Shown: one piece after another, positions 32,856 to 44,869 of the stretch
Layout: every line of letters starts with the position of its first letter
Numbering within the stretch: position 1 is the first letter of the stretch
Source of the DNA: Chamaecrista fasciculata
Lineage: Eukaryota > Streptophyta > Magnoliopsida > Fabales > Fabaceae
Reading direction: 5' to 3'
NCBI GenBank assembly: GCA_003254925.1
Contig: QANZ01051397.1
Location: 7,827 to 71,826 of the forward strand
DNA: 64,000 nucleotides
Made by a program: the position numbers and the translations under genes
Notes under the pieces: model-generated
What the model was told of the DNA's origin: nothing
The model's input: the letters and a program-made list of their open reading frames with translations, nothing else
Database searches by the model: none

Positions 32856-33259
32856 ATGAGTAACAGGGTAATTAACAAACGCCATTTCTCTCGCTTTTTG
32901 TTTTAAAGTTTCTTTTTTATATATGCTTTTGGGTTTTCTTGATATGCTAATTTGGGTTTTCTTTTAAATCTCTCCTTTAGGGAATTAAGATGAGAAGAAC
33001 TCACTTCGGAGATGAAAACGAAAGCCAACAACAGAGTGGGAGTAAAATGCCAAGGATTTTCCTTGACTTCAATACTGATGAAGTGCGAAGGATTTTGCTT
33101 GAAGAATTTTCAGAAGAGACACCCGAAATGAAACTGATGATTTTTATTGATACAATTGCAGAAGTTATGAAGGAAGAAGTACAAAAATTCAATGATTCAC
33201 CAATGGCAAAGAAGGCTGCTAGGGAAAGAAAAATCAAAACTTTGATGTCCATGCGTTAA
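32856..33259 (+). CDS. Two-exon gene, 96-residue charged protein of unknown function
   Basis: Exon 1, 32856-32867 (ATGAGTAACAGG), is joined by a GT-AG intron to exon 2, 32981-33259, giving 96 residues; without the splice, a Met at 32990 gives 89. The N-terminus is basic/polar (MRRTHFGDENESQQQ), the middle amphipathic and helical (FNTDEVRRILLEEFSEETPE), and the C-terminus Lys/Arg-rich (KKAARERKIKT). I do not recognise the family. The CT-rich leader with a TATA-like site and the clean splice suggest a real gene rather than a chance frame. Confidence 0.5.
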
Positions 33260-33475
33260 TTTCGACAATACAGTACTCAATTTTTGCAGTTGGGACAGAC
33301 AAAAAGCCTCACGTTTAACCAATCATCCTCTGATGATATTTTGGTAAAAATTTTGGTTCATGGGTAGCTTCCATCATTCTTTGATGGCTTTAAGTAGTAA
33401 TCATATTTACACCATGTAGATACTATTTTACTATTTTTCTAGTAATTGTTGATTCAACGGTAAGTTTTATTTCAA

Positions 33476-33755
33476 TTCTGTATATTTTGGATTTGATTGG
33501 CTGGCGAGAAAATCCGAGAGAATCGTATATCTGGAAATTATTTGATGCTTCTTTTCTTTTTTCTTTTCTCCCTCTGTTCTCTTGTTTAGCTTTAACCAGA
33601 GAGAGCGAGATCGTGAAAGAGCTCAAGCAAGGAATCCTAAGAATGATGGATTAACCCCTGAACAACGCAGGGAAAGGTCGTGCTTCCCCAATCTCACTAA
33701 ATTATCTCATATTAGTATACATGTTTGATTATTTATTTGTTATTTTTTTGGACTA
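33476..33755 (+). pseudogene. Broken partial copy of the SERF gene
   Basis: Homologous to 28375-28700: intron 1 end, exon 2 and intron 2 start. The bases forming the intron 1 AC acceptor and the RGN codons are deleted (CTTTAACCAGAGAG), and about 20 bases are missing inside exon 2. A LINE fragment follows at about 33756. The rest of the gene is absent. Confidence 0.85.
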
Positions 33756-34165
33756 AGTGTTCTCAGCTTCTAACTATAATTGATTGTGATGGTTTCTCTT
33801 CTTGGATTCATAAGAATGCTATTTGTTCTGATCCTTCTTTGTACAATGTTCCTCATGGAACTATTTTCATCTACATCATTTGGCATATATGGTTGGCTAG
33901 GAATGCAAAAGTTTTTCAATCTGCTGCATTCTTTCCGACTTCTGTGGTTGATCAAGCTGTTAGGGATGCTTCTGAATGGTTCTTCTTGGCTGCAAATGAT
34001 TGTGTAAAACAACCTACTAATTTTGTTGTCTTTGAGAGGTTACCTGTATTTTTGAATTTATCTTTTCTTGCTCATGTAGTTGGTTGTTCCCAACCACCAA
34101 CTGTTGGAGTTGGCTGATTTGTATTCCTGTTTTCTGTTTAATTCAAGTTCCCTTCTATGAAAAAA
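33756..34165 (+). mobile_element. LINE 3' fragment inside the SERF pseudogene
   Basis: The frame around 33725-34117 contains the motif IIWHIWLARNAKVFQ, followed by ASEWFFLA, typical of the segment after the reverse transcriptase zinc finger in plant LINEs. The tail ends in an A-rich run at about 34159-34166. Heavily 5'-truncated, no RNase H domain. Confidence 0.65.
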
Positions 34166-34692
34166 AATATATATTATAACCTGGATTTTGCCTTATACTT
34201 ATGTATGGTTTACCAATTGTATATCAAATAAAATTTCATATTATTTCGATTAGAGAAGAATCAAGAATATATTAGTTTTTCTTTTTCATAAACTTGGAAT
34301 CCATTAAAATGACAGAACCAAGAACAAAGCTCCAAAGACAAGCCATAAACACAAATTTATCATGTCAATTCCTTTTCTTAAAATAAACAAAAAAAAAACT
34401 AAATATAAAATTGTTTTTTTCTTTTAATAATGTAATCTAATGGACTGGTTGGCCAAAAGAAAAAGTAATCTAATGGACTGATAAAGATGTCTTATTTTTT
34501 TTTTTGTTGCATCAGTAACCATACAAAGAAAACACATGGGGATGTAAAACATGAGGGTTCTTCTAACGGCTTGAAGAATTTAGAATGACGTCATCCTTAC
34601 TTTCGCGAATTTGAACCGGCATCACCTGCGCTGCAAGATTATTTGTCCTATGTGTGGTGCTTTTGATGACTGATAATAGCCCTTCTATATCA
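34166..34692. other. AT-rich intergenic DNA
   Basis: No gene or clear repeat seen. It ends with one copy of the 11-bp target duplication of the next element (34682-34692). Confidence 0.35.
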
Positions 34693-34730
34693 AGGTTGGA
34701 TTCAGTAAAGTGAGTTTAGCGCCAATTTCA

Positions 34731-34874
34731 GAACCTGGATGCAGTGGCGTGCAGTGTGACACATGAGGTGTCAAAACGCTGCGTTTCACTTAAATCAAAA
34801 CGCAGCGTTTTGACACCATGTGTCACACTGCACAGTCATGCAGTGAGTTAACTCAGTGCGGGGGATCCACTGGC
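34731..34874. mobile_element. 144-bp hairpin MITE nested in the left terminal repeat
   Basis: Flanked by CCAATTTCA at 34722-34730 and 34875-34883; the intact right terminal repeat of the host element has this 9-mer once. The interior forms a strong hairpin: GTGTGACACATG, GTGTCAAAACGCTGCGTTT, short loop, then the inverse. A 9-bp duplication fits a Mutator-type element. Confidence 0.8.
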
Positions 34875-35555
34875 CCAATTTCACTACAGTGACCTTCCAG
34901 TAAATCATTCAGACCCTTCATTTCATCTCTACCGTTTAGATTATGCCACGTCGTCTATTCTTACTTAATGAAACGAGCATTTAGTTACCATCGTCTTCTT
35001 CCTCATTCTTCTTCCTATACTTCTTGCATTTCTTCTCATATCTGGCTGGATTCGCCACAGTGGTTAGCGTCTTGTTTCACGGAAACATGTAGCTTATGTT
35101 GCTGAGTTTGCTGCTAGAAGAAGGAACACAATATTAATTTTGCTTGGTGATAGAAATTCCAGCTTTAAGAGCTATAGTAAAGATGAACATAACCTCATGC
35201 CAAAAAAAAAAATGAACATAACCCAAACATAAAACTCCATCTGATCTGAAAGAGAGGAGCACGATAAGGCTTTTGTTGTCGCTCTTGGAGGTTAAAACCA
35301 ATTTCAAATCTCCTCAATTGCAAAGTAAACCGTATTTATTAATTTGTTTCGCCATTGTTGAAATTTTGCCCCATAACATTGTAGAAAAACCTAGATAAAA
35401 ATTTAGAAATAGAACTTAAAATTCAAAGCTTCTTCCATCCTTCCTGCAAAACGATGTGAGCCTCAAATCTTTCTTGATGATGATCGATGTACTGTTACAA
35501 CTTATCGACATAGGAGTGTATGTGCCATACCGATTGCAGTGAATCAATATGTAGA

Positions 35556-36170
35556 AAGGGGTATCAAAATCGGCCGGCTCGACCAAGCCCATCACGGGCC
35601 TCTCTTTAAACGGCCGGCCCGTTTATAAACAGGCTCCATTTTGGATGTCCAAGCTCGCCCACGTTGCCCTGCGGGTTAAATGGGCCGACCCGCGGGCCAA
35701 CACTTTTAATTTTTTTTTAAAATATTAAAATATATAATAATAATAATAATAATAATATAATATAAAATAAATAAAAATACAATCAAATTTGTAAATTAAT
35801 AACAATATTTTTAATTTTATTTATATTTTAATTATTATTACATAATTATTTAATTCTATAATTAAATAAAATATATATAAAATTATTTTTTATTACTAAA
35901 AATTAATTTGTCTTTTGAAAGATTATAATTTTAAAATTAATATGAGAGGATAACATATAAATAATAAAATCTAGATAGAAATTTATACAAAATATATATA
36001 AAATATCTTCAAAATAATTATATTTATAAAATTCTAAAAAAATTTAAAGAATATGCGGGTGGCCCATGGGCCAGCCCGCCCCATATAGGGCTGTTTTTTA
36101 AACGGGCCTATTTTTTGATGCCCAAGCCGCCCATTTAGCGGACGGGCTTAGGCCCATTTTGACACCCCTA
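35556..36170. mobile_element. hAT-type MITE (about 615 bp)
   Basis: Ends AAGGGGTATCAAAATCGGCC and, inverted, GGCCCATTTTGACACCCCTA. ATGTAGA occurs at 35549-35555 and 36171-36177 (7 bp, or 8 with one mismatch). Subterminal GGGCC blocks resemble the hAT MITE at 9407-9756; the centre is AT-rich. Confidence 0.7.
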
Positions 36171-37394
36171 ATGTAGATGTCGCCGCCTACACATTCAGTT
36201 CCCCCTCTGACTAAAACAAATTAATCCTAATCATTGTGATGTTTTAATTTGAAGGTTTTGGAAGGAGATTGATCAATGTTACTACGGTAGAATGGAGCTA
36301 AACGTAGTTAAATGTGTGTTTTATTAAGTTAGAATTAGGGGTGGCAAAAATTGACCCAACCTAACCCAACAATAATTTTAACCGACCCAAACTCAACTCA
36401 TTTAAATAATGGGTCAAGATGGGTTGGGTTCAAAATTGACCCACTAAAATTGGGTTAGGTTGGGTCAAACCCATGGTTTACCCAGCCCAACTCAAATTTG
36501 TGTCAAAATTACGTAGTTTCATAAAAGGAAGTGAATATGACTTTCATAAATTTTTTCAAAAATTACAAAATTCCCCCAAATAATTTCAAAATTTACAAAA
36601 CGTCCATTAATCATAAAATTTGAGGACTAAAATGAAAATTATAAAAAAATTTGGGGTCAAATAGTAATTTTGAAAAATGTTAGAAAAATGTTAAAATTAC
36701 AAATTAGTCCTAAATCTGAAAAATAAATGCACTTTAGTCCAAAAAACCCTGCGTCCAATAGAAGGAGGATGAGCTTCACAATTTTTTGCAAAAATTACAA
36801 AATACCCTCAAATGTTTTCAATATCACAAAAATATCCCTGGATCATGATATTTGAGGACTAAAATGAAAATTTCAAAAAATATTTGCGGTCAAAATATAA
36901 TTTAATCCTAATTTTGAATAATTTAAAAATTATTCTCATTAAATTAGTTTACAAATTAAATAACTAAACTTTAATTTTATTAAATAATTTAATTATGAAA
37001 TGATATAAATATTTTAAAATGGGTTCATGGGTCTGGATGATTTATTGCAGGTCACTGCAGTGAAATTGGCGCTAAACTCACTTTACTGGATCCAACCTCT
37101 TCTATATCATCATCACATCTTTTCATTTAATGTTAACATCTCCAAGTTCTGGCTTATCTGGAAATTAGAGAAAAGCAAAGTACGTAATGGTAAGACTTTA
37201 GACTAGTAGATAAAACATGATCGAGTTTATGAAAAAAGAGGTTCACATTAACATAAAGCTACTAGAGCTTATACCTTCTAAATCGATAAGAGGGCTTGTT
37301 GAACCGGTTCATTCGCTAGATACGGTTGTTGGACATTTGAATAGTCAAAGTCAAATATCTGCAGTGTTTCACAATAAAAGTCATAGCATCTTGC

Positions 37395-37590
37395 TAACAA
37401 AGGTTGGTCCAGTTGGTAACGAGTCAACTCATAACCCACAAGGTCGTGAGTTCGAATCCTGCTATCGATGTGAGGACCTTGTTGGTAGGCGATCTGTAAA
37501 TACCTCTGTAAGCGCTCATAGAGCCTTGAGGCCTGCCTTGGCCTTGGTGAGCCCCCGGGACCCAACTCACCTAAACTTTCTTCTAAAAAA
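37395..37590 (+). mobile_element. tRNA-derived SINE, second copy
   Basis: Head ACAAAGGTTGGTCCAGTTGG (A-box-like) and GAGTTCGAATCC (B-box), then the same body as 15654-15850 (TTGTTGGTAGGCGATCTGTA), ending CTCACCTAAACTTT with an A-tail. About 80% identical to the NRPB9 intron copy by eye. Confidence 0.8.
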
Positions 37591-38264
37591 AAATCCTAGC
37601 ATCTCTTCAAGGAAGGACACTCTAATGTATGCCTTGTTGAAATCCCACCTACCCTCTCTCTCCCTATCCGTAATATCTAAAATCTAAAATTAATAATAAA
37701 ACAATGAAATAAAGAAAAAACAACAAGTGGAGATAGACATTTGTAAGAATTACGTAGAGTTGTGAAAAGAAAGATTATAGACCGTTTGATAGAATTGATT
37801 ACCACCGTCCATTGAGGATATGGAGTATTATATATAGGGTGCAAAAATCTAACATTTTCAAATTAGTTAATCCCCGAAGTGTACAAGCCGGTCCCCGAAT
37901 TTTCAAAACGCATTAATAGGTCCCTCTGTCATATTGTCGTTACAAAAAAGCTGACGTGTACATAACGGACGTTGATGTGTCCCGTTATGTGCTGATGTGT
38001 CCCGTTATGTCCATGTCAGCACCCGTTATCTTAAAAAAAATGTCACGTCAATAAAAAAGTGACACATCAGCATTTTGCCATTGCACTTATAGGTCCCTGA
38101 CTCATTTTTATTTCATTATTTTCAATTCACCCTCTTTTTTATCATTTTCATTCATTTTAGTCCCAAATTCTCAAAATAAAATTGTAAAGTATCCCAAAAC
38201 TCTTCTAAACATTCCAATTTAGTCCTTAAAAATATTAAAAACCCTAAACCCCAAACCCCAAACC
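37591..38264. other. Repeat-derived DNA with telomere-like stretch
   Basis: 37840-38110 looks like one half of a foldback element; it contains a direct repeat of GATGTGTCCCGTTATGT around 37973-38010. 38240-38276 contains ACCCTAAACCCCAAACCCC-type units, an interstitial telomere-like repeat. No gene. Confidence 0.45.
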
Positions 38265-40810
38265 CTAAACCCTAAAACTTAAAAAAAATTGAGTTGAACA
38301 ATTATGTCCTTGACCCATTACAACAACTTTTTGCAACAATGGAAACTTGAGGAAGCACTTACTCAACCAAAACCTACGAAGTTTTGGTAAGCAATTAAGC
38401 TCCAAAGTTTCCAAACTGATAAATTCAATCCCTTCTTTGGTTTCATCTCCCTTGTCAGACACTATTGTTTCAAGTAAGCTGCAATCAGTTATCTTCATTT
38501 CTCTGAGTTTAACCAAACTTCTTGCAGTTGAGGATGCAATTAAATTTAGCAACCCATTGCAGCTTTCTATCTCCAAATATGCCAAGTGACAGAAAGAATC
38601 AGTTGAGGAAACCAAATTAACCATATTAGAACAACGCCATATAGTTATATGTTCAAGAGCCTCAAGAACTGGATCAATTTTGGATCTTTCTTTACATACA
38701 TGGGTAAGTCCATGTATGTCGTATAACAACAACTTTTTCAGCCGTGTTCTAACTTTGATATGTGCTTCCTCATCTGCAAATCTTCTGTCTTGGAATATCT
38801 CTACAAAGTTACTATAGCCAACAATTAGTTGTTTCAAACTGGGAACATTTTGGAGAAACCAATAAGGAAAAGTAGAATGTTGATCCTCAAAATGGCACAG
38901 TCGAAGAACTTCTAGTTTGCTAAAGAGTTGTCCTGAAAGTTGGCCTTGCAATAGCTTGCTGGTATACTTATTGTTTAGTGTCAATTTCTCCAAGTTTGGA
39001 AACAGCTACAACATAAACAACAATTTATAATAAGTACAAAATAATATTTGAAGGAAAATGCTAAATCTGCTTCTGCAGGTATGTGCCATCCAAATGTTAT
39101 AAAAATTAAATAGATAAGTCTATGATAAAGAAATTTATCAAATTATAAGGAAGGTGTTTTGTCTAATATTTCATCAAATGCCTTGAGAGTTTCATTGAAT
39201 GACGAGTGTTTCTACCACTAGAAAAGAAACTGCAAATGGTCATATTTCTTCAAAAAAAAAATTATAACTGCTAGTGGTCGATAATTCTATCACTAGAAAT
39301 TCATTACTTTTTTTTAACTAACTAGAAATTCATTACTAATTATATATGATATTCAAATAAGAGTGGGATATAGCAAAATCACACCTCTAGTGTGAAAAGA
39401 GACTCCTCCATCGAGACATGGGGTATGCCATTAGAAGCTTGTCCATGGCTATTCATAGATTGTGTCTTGAATAAATTCAATCTTGGACATTTGAAGACAT
39501 ATAGCTCCCTCAGTGTTGGACATGATAAAGTGTGATTACCAGCATAGAATCTCTCAAGTTTATGTAAATTCCAAAGAAACAAGGAGCTTAAATGCTCAAA
39601 CACAAATACACAAGGTCTATCTTCATATCCTTCTCTCCTTTGAACAATTTCTTTCATCCCCACTGCTTGTGTTATGATGATTTCCTGAAGTTGCTGTAAG
39701 CTGAAGGCTATAGAGAGTGGAAAGAGATATTCCAAGTTCTGACATTCATTGACACGCACAACTTGTAAATTATGAAAGCGAAGAATTCCTTTTGGGTCCT
39801 TATTCCATATTTGCTTCAGTTTTGGCAGCCAAAGTAGAGTCAAAATTTTTAATTCTGTTGTACACTCTTCATTGCTGCAAATTTCACCAGTATCCAATTC
39901 AAATATTTTTTCCACTAAACCACAATCAGCAACCATCAACGTCTCCAGTTTACAAAACCTTCTCAGCAGAGAAGATGGAAAAACATTCACAACTTTCTCA
40001 CAATTTTTTATATCCATTGCTTTCAGTCTATCAAATTGGTAGTGCCATGTTGTCTTCAAACTTTTCATATCTTTTATTATGACTGTCTCCAATTCAGGAA
40101 AATGGACCTGCAATCAAATTTTATCGAATCATAAATAATCTATATTATACAATAACTATGAATAAAATCTGATACGGAATAGCAGAATAGCCGGACCCCT
40201 CCTAGGAAGACCCCCCCAAGGAAGACCCTTCAAGGAATAGCCTCCAAGTGAGATTACCCAAATGCCCCTCAGTGCCCTATATAAACCCAAGCCATGTATG
40301 CCTCATTCTCATTCTCTCCTTTTACCCTCTCCTATACCACACTGACTTGGGCGTCGGAGTCTCACCATGGGGGACCTCCCCCACGGCTAGACTGACCCTT
40401 GCAGGTACCGGGACATGGAGCTGGCCGGGGAGATATATGATATCCATATCAAAATTGTTCATATATTAAGTAATATGTTGGATGTTTATTTGAAGAGGAT
40501 AACAGATAGGGAAAGTTGTAGCTTGTAGCTGATCAAATCATAATACCTCTTGTACTGAAACACCATTTGTCTCTTCATTTGTAGCTATTATCTCCTCCAT
40601 CATATGGCATTTACTAATTTCAAGCCGTTTGAGGTTCAAAAGACTTCGTACCATGGGAGATGAGAATAGATACTTTAGGTCACCACAATCTTCTACTGTT
40701 CTACAGTCAAGTTAGTCAAATTCTGAATGGAACTAGCTAGTATCTGTATGTCGTCATTCCAGATCTTGTTAACTCTGATGGAGCTTAACTTCGACGTCTT
40801 CAAATGGGGG
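38265..40810 (-). pseudogene. LRR region of a CC-NBS-LRR resistance gene (pseudogene fragment)
   Basis: Three minus-strand exon-like blocks encode leucine-rich repeats of the CC-NBS-LRR (RPS2-like) class: 40810-40547, 40107-39385 (241 codons, phase 0) and 39005-38265. The last two join cleanly through GT-AG sites (LE|LFPNLEKL) and keep motifs such as NLEYLFPLS, LQELQ-type helices, MKEIVQ and LPKLKQIW. The most upstream block is broken: an insertion of about 8 bases in the segment reading NLTNLTVED shifts the frame. Its 5' border has no acceptor and no NB-ARC domain occurs in the window. A solo LTR lies in the intron between the first two blocks. A nonfunctional relic is most likely. Confidence 0.8.
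40170..40451 (+). mobile_element. Solo LTR (282 bp)
   Basis: Begins TGATACGG and ends CCATATCA, so TG...CA with TGATA/TATCA inverted tips. It is flanked by AAATC (40165-40169) and AAATT (40452-40456), a 5-bp duplication with one change. It contains CCTATATAAACC (promoter TATA box at about 40280), followed by GACTTGGGCGTCGGAG, a phrase common in plant LTR R/U5 regions. No internal retroelement sequence remains. Confidence 0.8.
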
Positions 40811-41623
40811 AATGCAAATTATAAAACACATATGGTATATCTTAAGAACAAAAAAAAATCACACAACCGGATGTAATTAATGAAAATCAGGACTTCACAA
40901 AAAATACTTTCAATCCATTCCTCGATAGCCTTCATTCTAATTCCATATCATTAGACTTTTCTTTCAAATTCTTGTATCGATTGATCACTTTTCTTTCAAA
41001 TTATAAAACACACATGGGGCTTGATTTTGGAAAAATTTGGAGGTTTTGATTTGTTTGTAGTGTACTTGAATGACAATTTCAGCTTCTGTAGTTGAATATG
41101 GGGGATTTTTTAATAAATCATAGATGCTCATTTGTCTTTTGAGGTTCTAAGGACTATTTTGATAAAGATCATAAACTTTTGGGATTAAAGTGTAATTAAA
41201 TTAGGACCTATTCAAAAGAAATCTTATGAAAAGGAGAAAGTTCTGTAATATTAGAATTCTAAAGACCCTTTTATAATTAACTTCAACTCAACAGTAAAAT
41301 TACATAATGTACTCTTTAGTTTCTGTTTTCTTTATGTTTTAATCCATTTTAGTAAAGGGAAAGGACTTAAACGCATAAGAGAAGACTTGTTGGGAGGTTT
41401 TTGACATTTTAACGTGGTCACAATCACATTTTCCGTTAAATCCTAACAAAAATAAAGCACAGGGGACCAATTCGCTAACAGAGCAAACCACGGGGCACCA
41501 ATCTGCAAAAATTTTTCTTTCAGGGTACCAAAGTGGAATCACCCCTAACCACAGGGTACCAAACTGCAATTTACCCTTATTTTTTTAATATATATATACA
41601 TATATATTCTTCTTTTTATATTA
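40811..41623. other. Intergenic DNA with half of a 'GGTACC' MITE
   Basis: No gene. 41400-41580 resembles the right half of the 53032-53399 family (CACAGGGTACCAAACTGCAA, ending TTTACCCTT) with no matching left half. Confidence 0.4.
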
Positions 41624-42160
41624 AGGTCAAAGGGTCATTTTGGTCCTAAATGTATGACCTAATATTCATTTTGGTCCATTATGTTTCAAAATGTTCAAAT
41701 TGGTCCTAAATGTTAGCAAAATGATTCATTTTGGTCCTAAATATTGGTAAAATGTTTCATTTTGGTTCCAAACTATTGAATTTGATCATATTTCTCTCGT
41801 CTCTCATTTCAAGTTCAAAGGACTTGTTAAGACGAACTCGTAGCTCTGATTTCGTCGCATTCGAATTTGAAACGAGAGAGATATGATGAACTTTGCTTGT
41901 TTGACCATGAAACGAGAAGTCTACTTTTAGGACCGATTTGACCTCGTTTGCTGACGGCTCCAACTAAAAAGAGAAAGTACTCTTCGAGAACAATACATAG
42001 CTCTAAACTTATCACGTTTGAATTTGAAACAAGCCATATTCAATTGGGACCAAAATGAAACATTTTGCAAACATTTAGGACCAATTTGAACATTTTGAAA
42101 CATAATGGACCAAAATGAACATCGGGGCATACATTTAGGACCAAAATGAACCTTTAACCT
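41624..42160. mobile_element. Foldback element, 'TTTTGGTCCTAAATG' family (intact)
   Basis: 537 bp. The left arm starts AGGTCAAAGGGTCATTTTGG, the right arm ends inverted as ATGAACCTTTAACCT; the arms of about 140 bp carry ATTTTGGTCCTAAATG phrases. TATATTA flanks it exactly (41617-41623, 42161-42167), though AT-richness weakens that evidence. It is the reference for the interrupted relative at 44709-46545. Confidence 0.7.
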
Positions 42161-44708
42161 TATATTAAATATAAAAAATATATATGAATTAATTGAAAAA
42201 AACATAAAATATAAAAAGTTAACCTTAATAAAATTGACTTTTTGTTGATAAATAAATTAAGTCAAATAATTTTATTAATATAAATATCATTAAATTCATA
42301 TATAATTAATTTTTTATCAATAAATAGTAATATACAACTAAAAATATATATATAAGAAAAATAAAAGACTTAAATTAAATTTTAAAAAAACATTAAAAAA
42401 TAAAAATTAAATAAAAAAATAGTCTAATTTGATTCGACAGATCCGATGACCTAATCTAACACAATGTTCAATAAGCTGAATCTTGAGAATCTTGAGTCTA
42501 ATCAAAATTTGATCCAATCCATATACACATCATCTACTTGGATCCCCAACTTTAAAGTTTAATAAGATAAGATAGGATAAGATAAGAAAATGATATACGA
42601 AACTTTTCTTTTCTTCAATTGAGGAGGGAAATTAAAAGTGAATGAAAAAGTTAAGTAATTAAGTATTACAAATATTTCAGGCCAAAAAAAATTAAGTATT
42701 ACAAATATTAAGGTATAATATAACATTTTAATGATTCTATAACTAATATACCGAAATAAAAAAATAATTTATCACAGCTTAAATAGTCAAAATATTGAAA
42801 TTAAATCTTCTGTGATTGAATCTTATGTCTTTCTATAGAATTACATAAAATTTTGGGGGAGTCAAACTCTGAAGATTACTACAAAACATTTGTCATGTTT
42901 TCTGTTTTAATTTTTACTCAAAATAGAAAATATGGTTGAATATAGGTTTTGTACAATTTTTTTAAAAATATTTTCTAAAAATGTTTTTTTGAAACTGATT
43001 AAAAATAAAAAATATTAAAAAGACGTTTCTAGTATTTTTAAAAATAAACTTATGATATTTTATAACTTTACACAAAAATAAACTAATTAATTATGTTAGT
43101 ATCATCATTTAATATCAGGCAAAAAAAATCATCATTTAATAATATTAAATTTAAACGCATATAAAAAAATCATCATTTAATAATATTAAATTTAAATGGA
43201 TATAAATATAAATAAAAATAATTTTTTAACTTTATATAACAAACATGTTTTTTATATATTAAAAATTAAAAAATGAAAATAAAATTTTAAAAATTAAAAT
43301 AGAAAATGATCTCCTTCTTCTTTTTTTCACAAGATATTTTGGTAAATAATAGTATAATACATCTATTAATTACCTCACCTCCTTATTTATAGCGACAAGA
43401 ATAGTTGTTCTCAGTAGTTTATTTTTTTTTTCGAACTTTAGAAATCAGCCTTTTCTGCAATTTCCCCTATTTTCATCCATGAAAACAGAGAATTATTGTT
43501 TGTTAATAGAAAGAAACAAATTCCTGTTGGTAAAAACAAAGAAATCGAAGGGCATACCTTTCTTATACGAAGAAAGCAACAAAATCCAACACTAAAAACA
43601 CCAAGAAACGAGGAATTTGAAAGGATTACTCTGTTTGAGTGGAAAACCTAGCCACCATGCAATATGGAAGAAGAAGAAGACGAAGACGCTTCGAATTTCT
43701 CAGAAAATTGAAGTCGCCTCAAACTTGAGAGTCTGAATAATGAGAATGAGACAAATGACTCGTTCAAATTGAAGAAGATTTTGGGTGATGTTTCATGTTT
43801 GTCATTGAGCAATGAGCAATAATAACCCAAGGGTTGTTATCCAAGTAGATTTTTAAAAGTTTTTTGTTTAGGATCAAATTGAGATGACGTTAAAGACAAT
43901 GATATCATGAATAAACTCACTTAGAGACCTAAAAAGGAAAAAGAAAAAAAAAGAAGCAAGAATGTCAAAATTGATCCAACCGACCTTATCAAATTAAATT
44001 GAATTGATGTTAAAAAATAAGCTACTTGATTTAACTGAAAATGTGTAAATTTAAAAAATTCAACTTGAATGATTTGAGCCATTGTAGTTAATTTAACTTA
44101 ATAAACACTTGGCATGAGTTCTTCCTCCGTGGACCGTGACTTGTTTTTGATGAAGTTGAAAAATGAATATGAAATACTAGTGATAACTCATGATGAGCGT
44201 GGAGATCACAAGAGGATTTAGAGAAAAAAAAAAACTTCAACAAAAAAAAAAAGAAAATAGGTTTTCAAAGTGTTGGGAGTAAAATAGGAGAGAGAAAGCT
44301 TATTTTTTTATACATAAGTTTGTACTAAATTCATATTTTCTTAGTCTTAAATTTATATTGAATTTATATATTTTTTTGTTTTCTGAAATTGATACAAGAA
44401 TTAAATTATTGATAATTGCGATATTTCAAAAATGGCGTCGTACTTTTTTATTATTCATAGATTGATTCATTAACTCCATATAAATTTAAAACCTAAAAAC
44501 TAAGTTTTTTGACCAAGGAGTGTTTGGTGTAGTAAGTAGTGAGTTACACCTTAGGGAGAGGACCCAAGTTCAATCCCTAGAGTCGACATTGTTGGGAGAG
44601 CTCGACCGTTTTGTCTCACTTAGACACTTATACGAATAAGTGGGGGAAACTCATAGTTTAACCGAAAAAAGTGAGTATGTTGTATTTGCTTACCGCTTAC
44701 TCTTAATA
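42161..44708. other. AT-rich intergenic DNA
   Basis: No gene recognised. A mixed-composition patch (about 43430-43840) has only a short minus-strand frame without family features. A tRNA-like SINE lies at 44510-44670. Confidence 0.35.
44510..44670 (+). mobile_element. Probable tRNA-derived SINE
   Basis: TGGTGTAGTAAGTAGTGAG (A-box-like) followed by ACCCAAGTTCAATCCCTAG (B-box) at tRNA spacing, then an unrelated body to the A-rich TTTAACCGAAAAAAG. A different family from the 15654/37395 SINEs. Confidence 0.5.
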
Positions 44709-44869
44709 TTTTGGTCAAATGATTATTTTGGTTCTAAATGTATGCCATAATATTCATTTTGGTTCTTTATGTTTTAAAATATTTAAATTGATCCTAAATG
44801 CTGACAAAATGTTTCATTTTGATCCTAAACTATTGAATATGATCATATTTATCTTGTTTCAAGTTTGAA

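Larger units (their letters stand above)
34693..37098. mobile_element. 2.4-kb Mutator-like non-autonomous element with nested insertions
   Basis: The terminal inverted repeat begins AGGTTGGATTCAGTAAAGTG at 34693 and is mirrored at the right end (CACTTTACTGGATCCAACCT, ending 37098). With its interruption removed, the repeat runs about 90 bp, through the GGGTCTG / CAGACCC block. CTTCTATATCA flanks the element exactly at 34682-34692 and 37099-37109, consistent with the 9-11 bp duplications of Mutator-like elements. No transposase is recognisable. The interior carries a nested 144-bp MITE in the left terminal repeat, a 615-bp hAT MITE, and a second repeat starting TAGGGGTGGCAAAAATTGAC near 36344. 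Confidence 0.8.

Noticed and set aside
40248..40469. 73-codon frame starting MRLPKCPS
   Set aside because: Lies wholly inside the solo LTR apart from its last codons and has no family resemblance.
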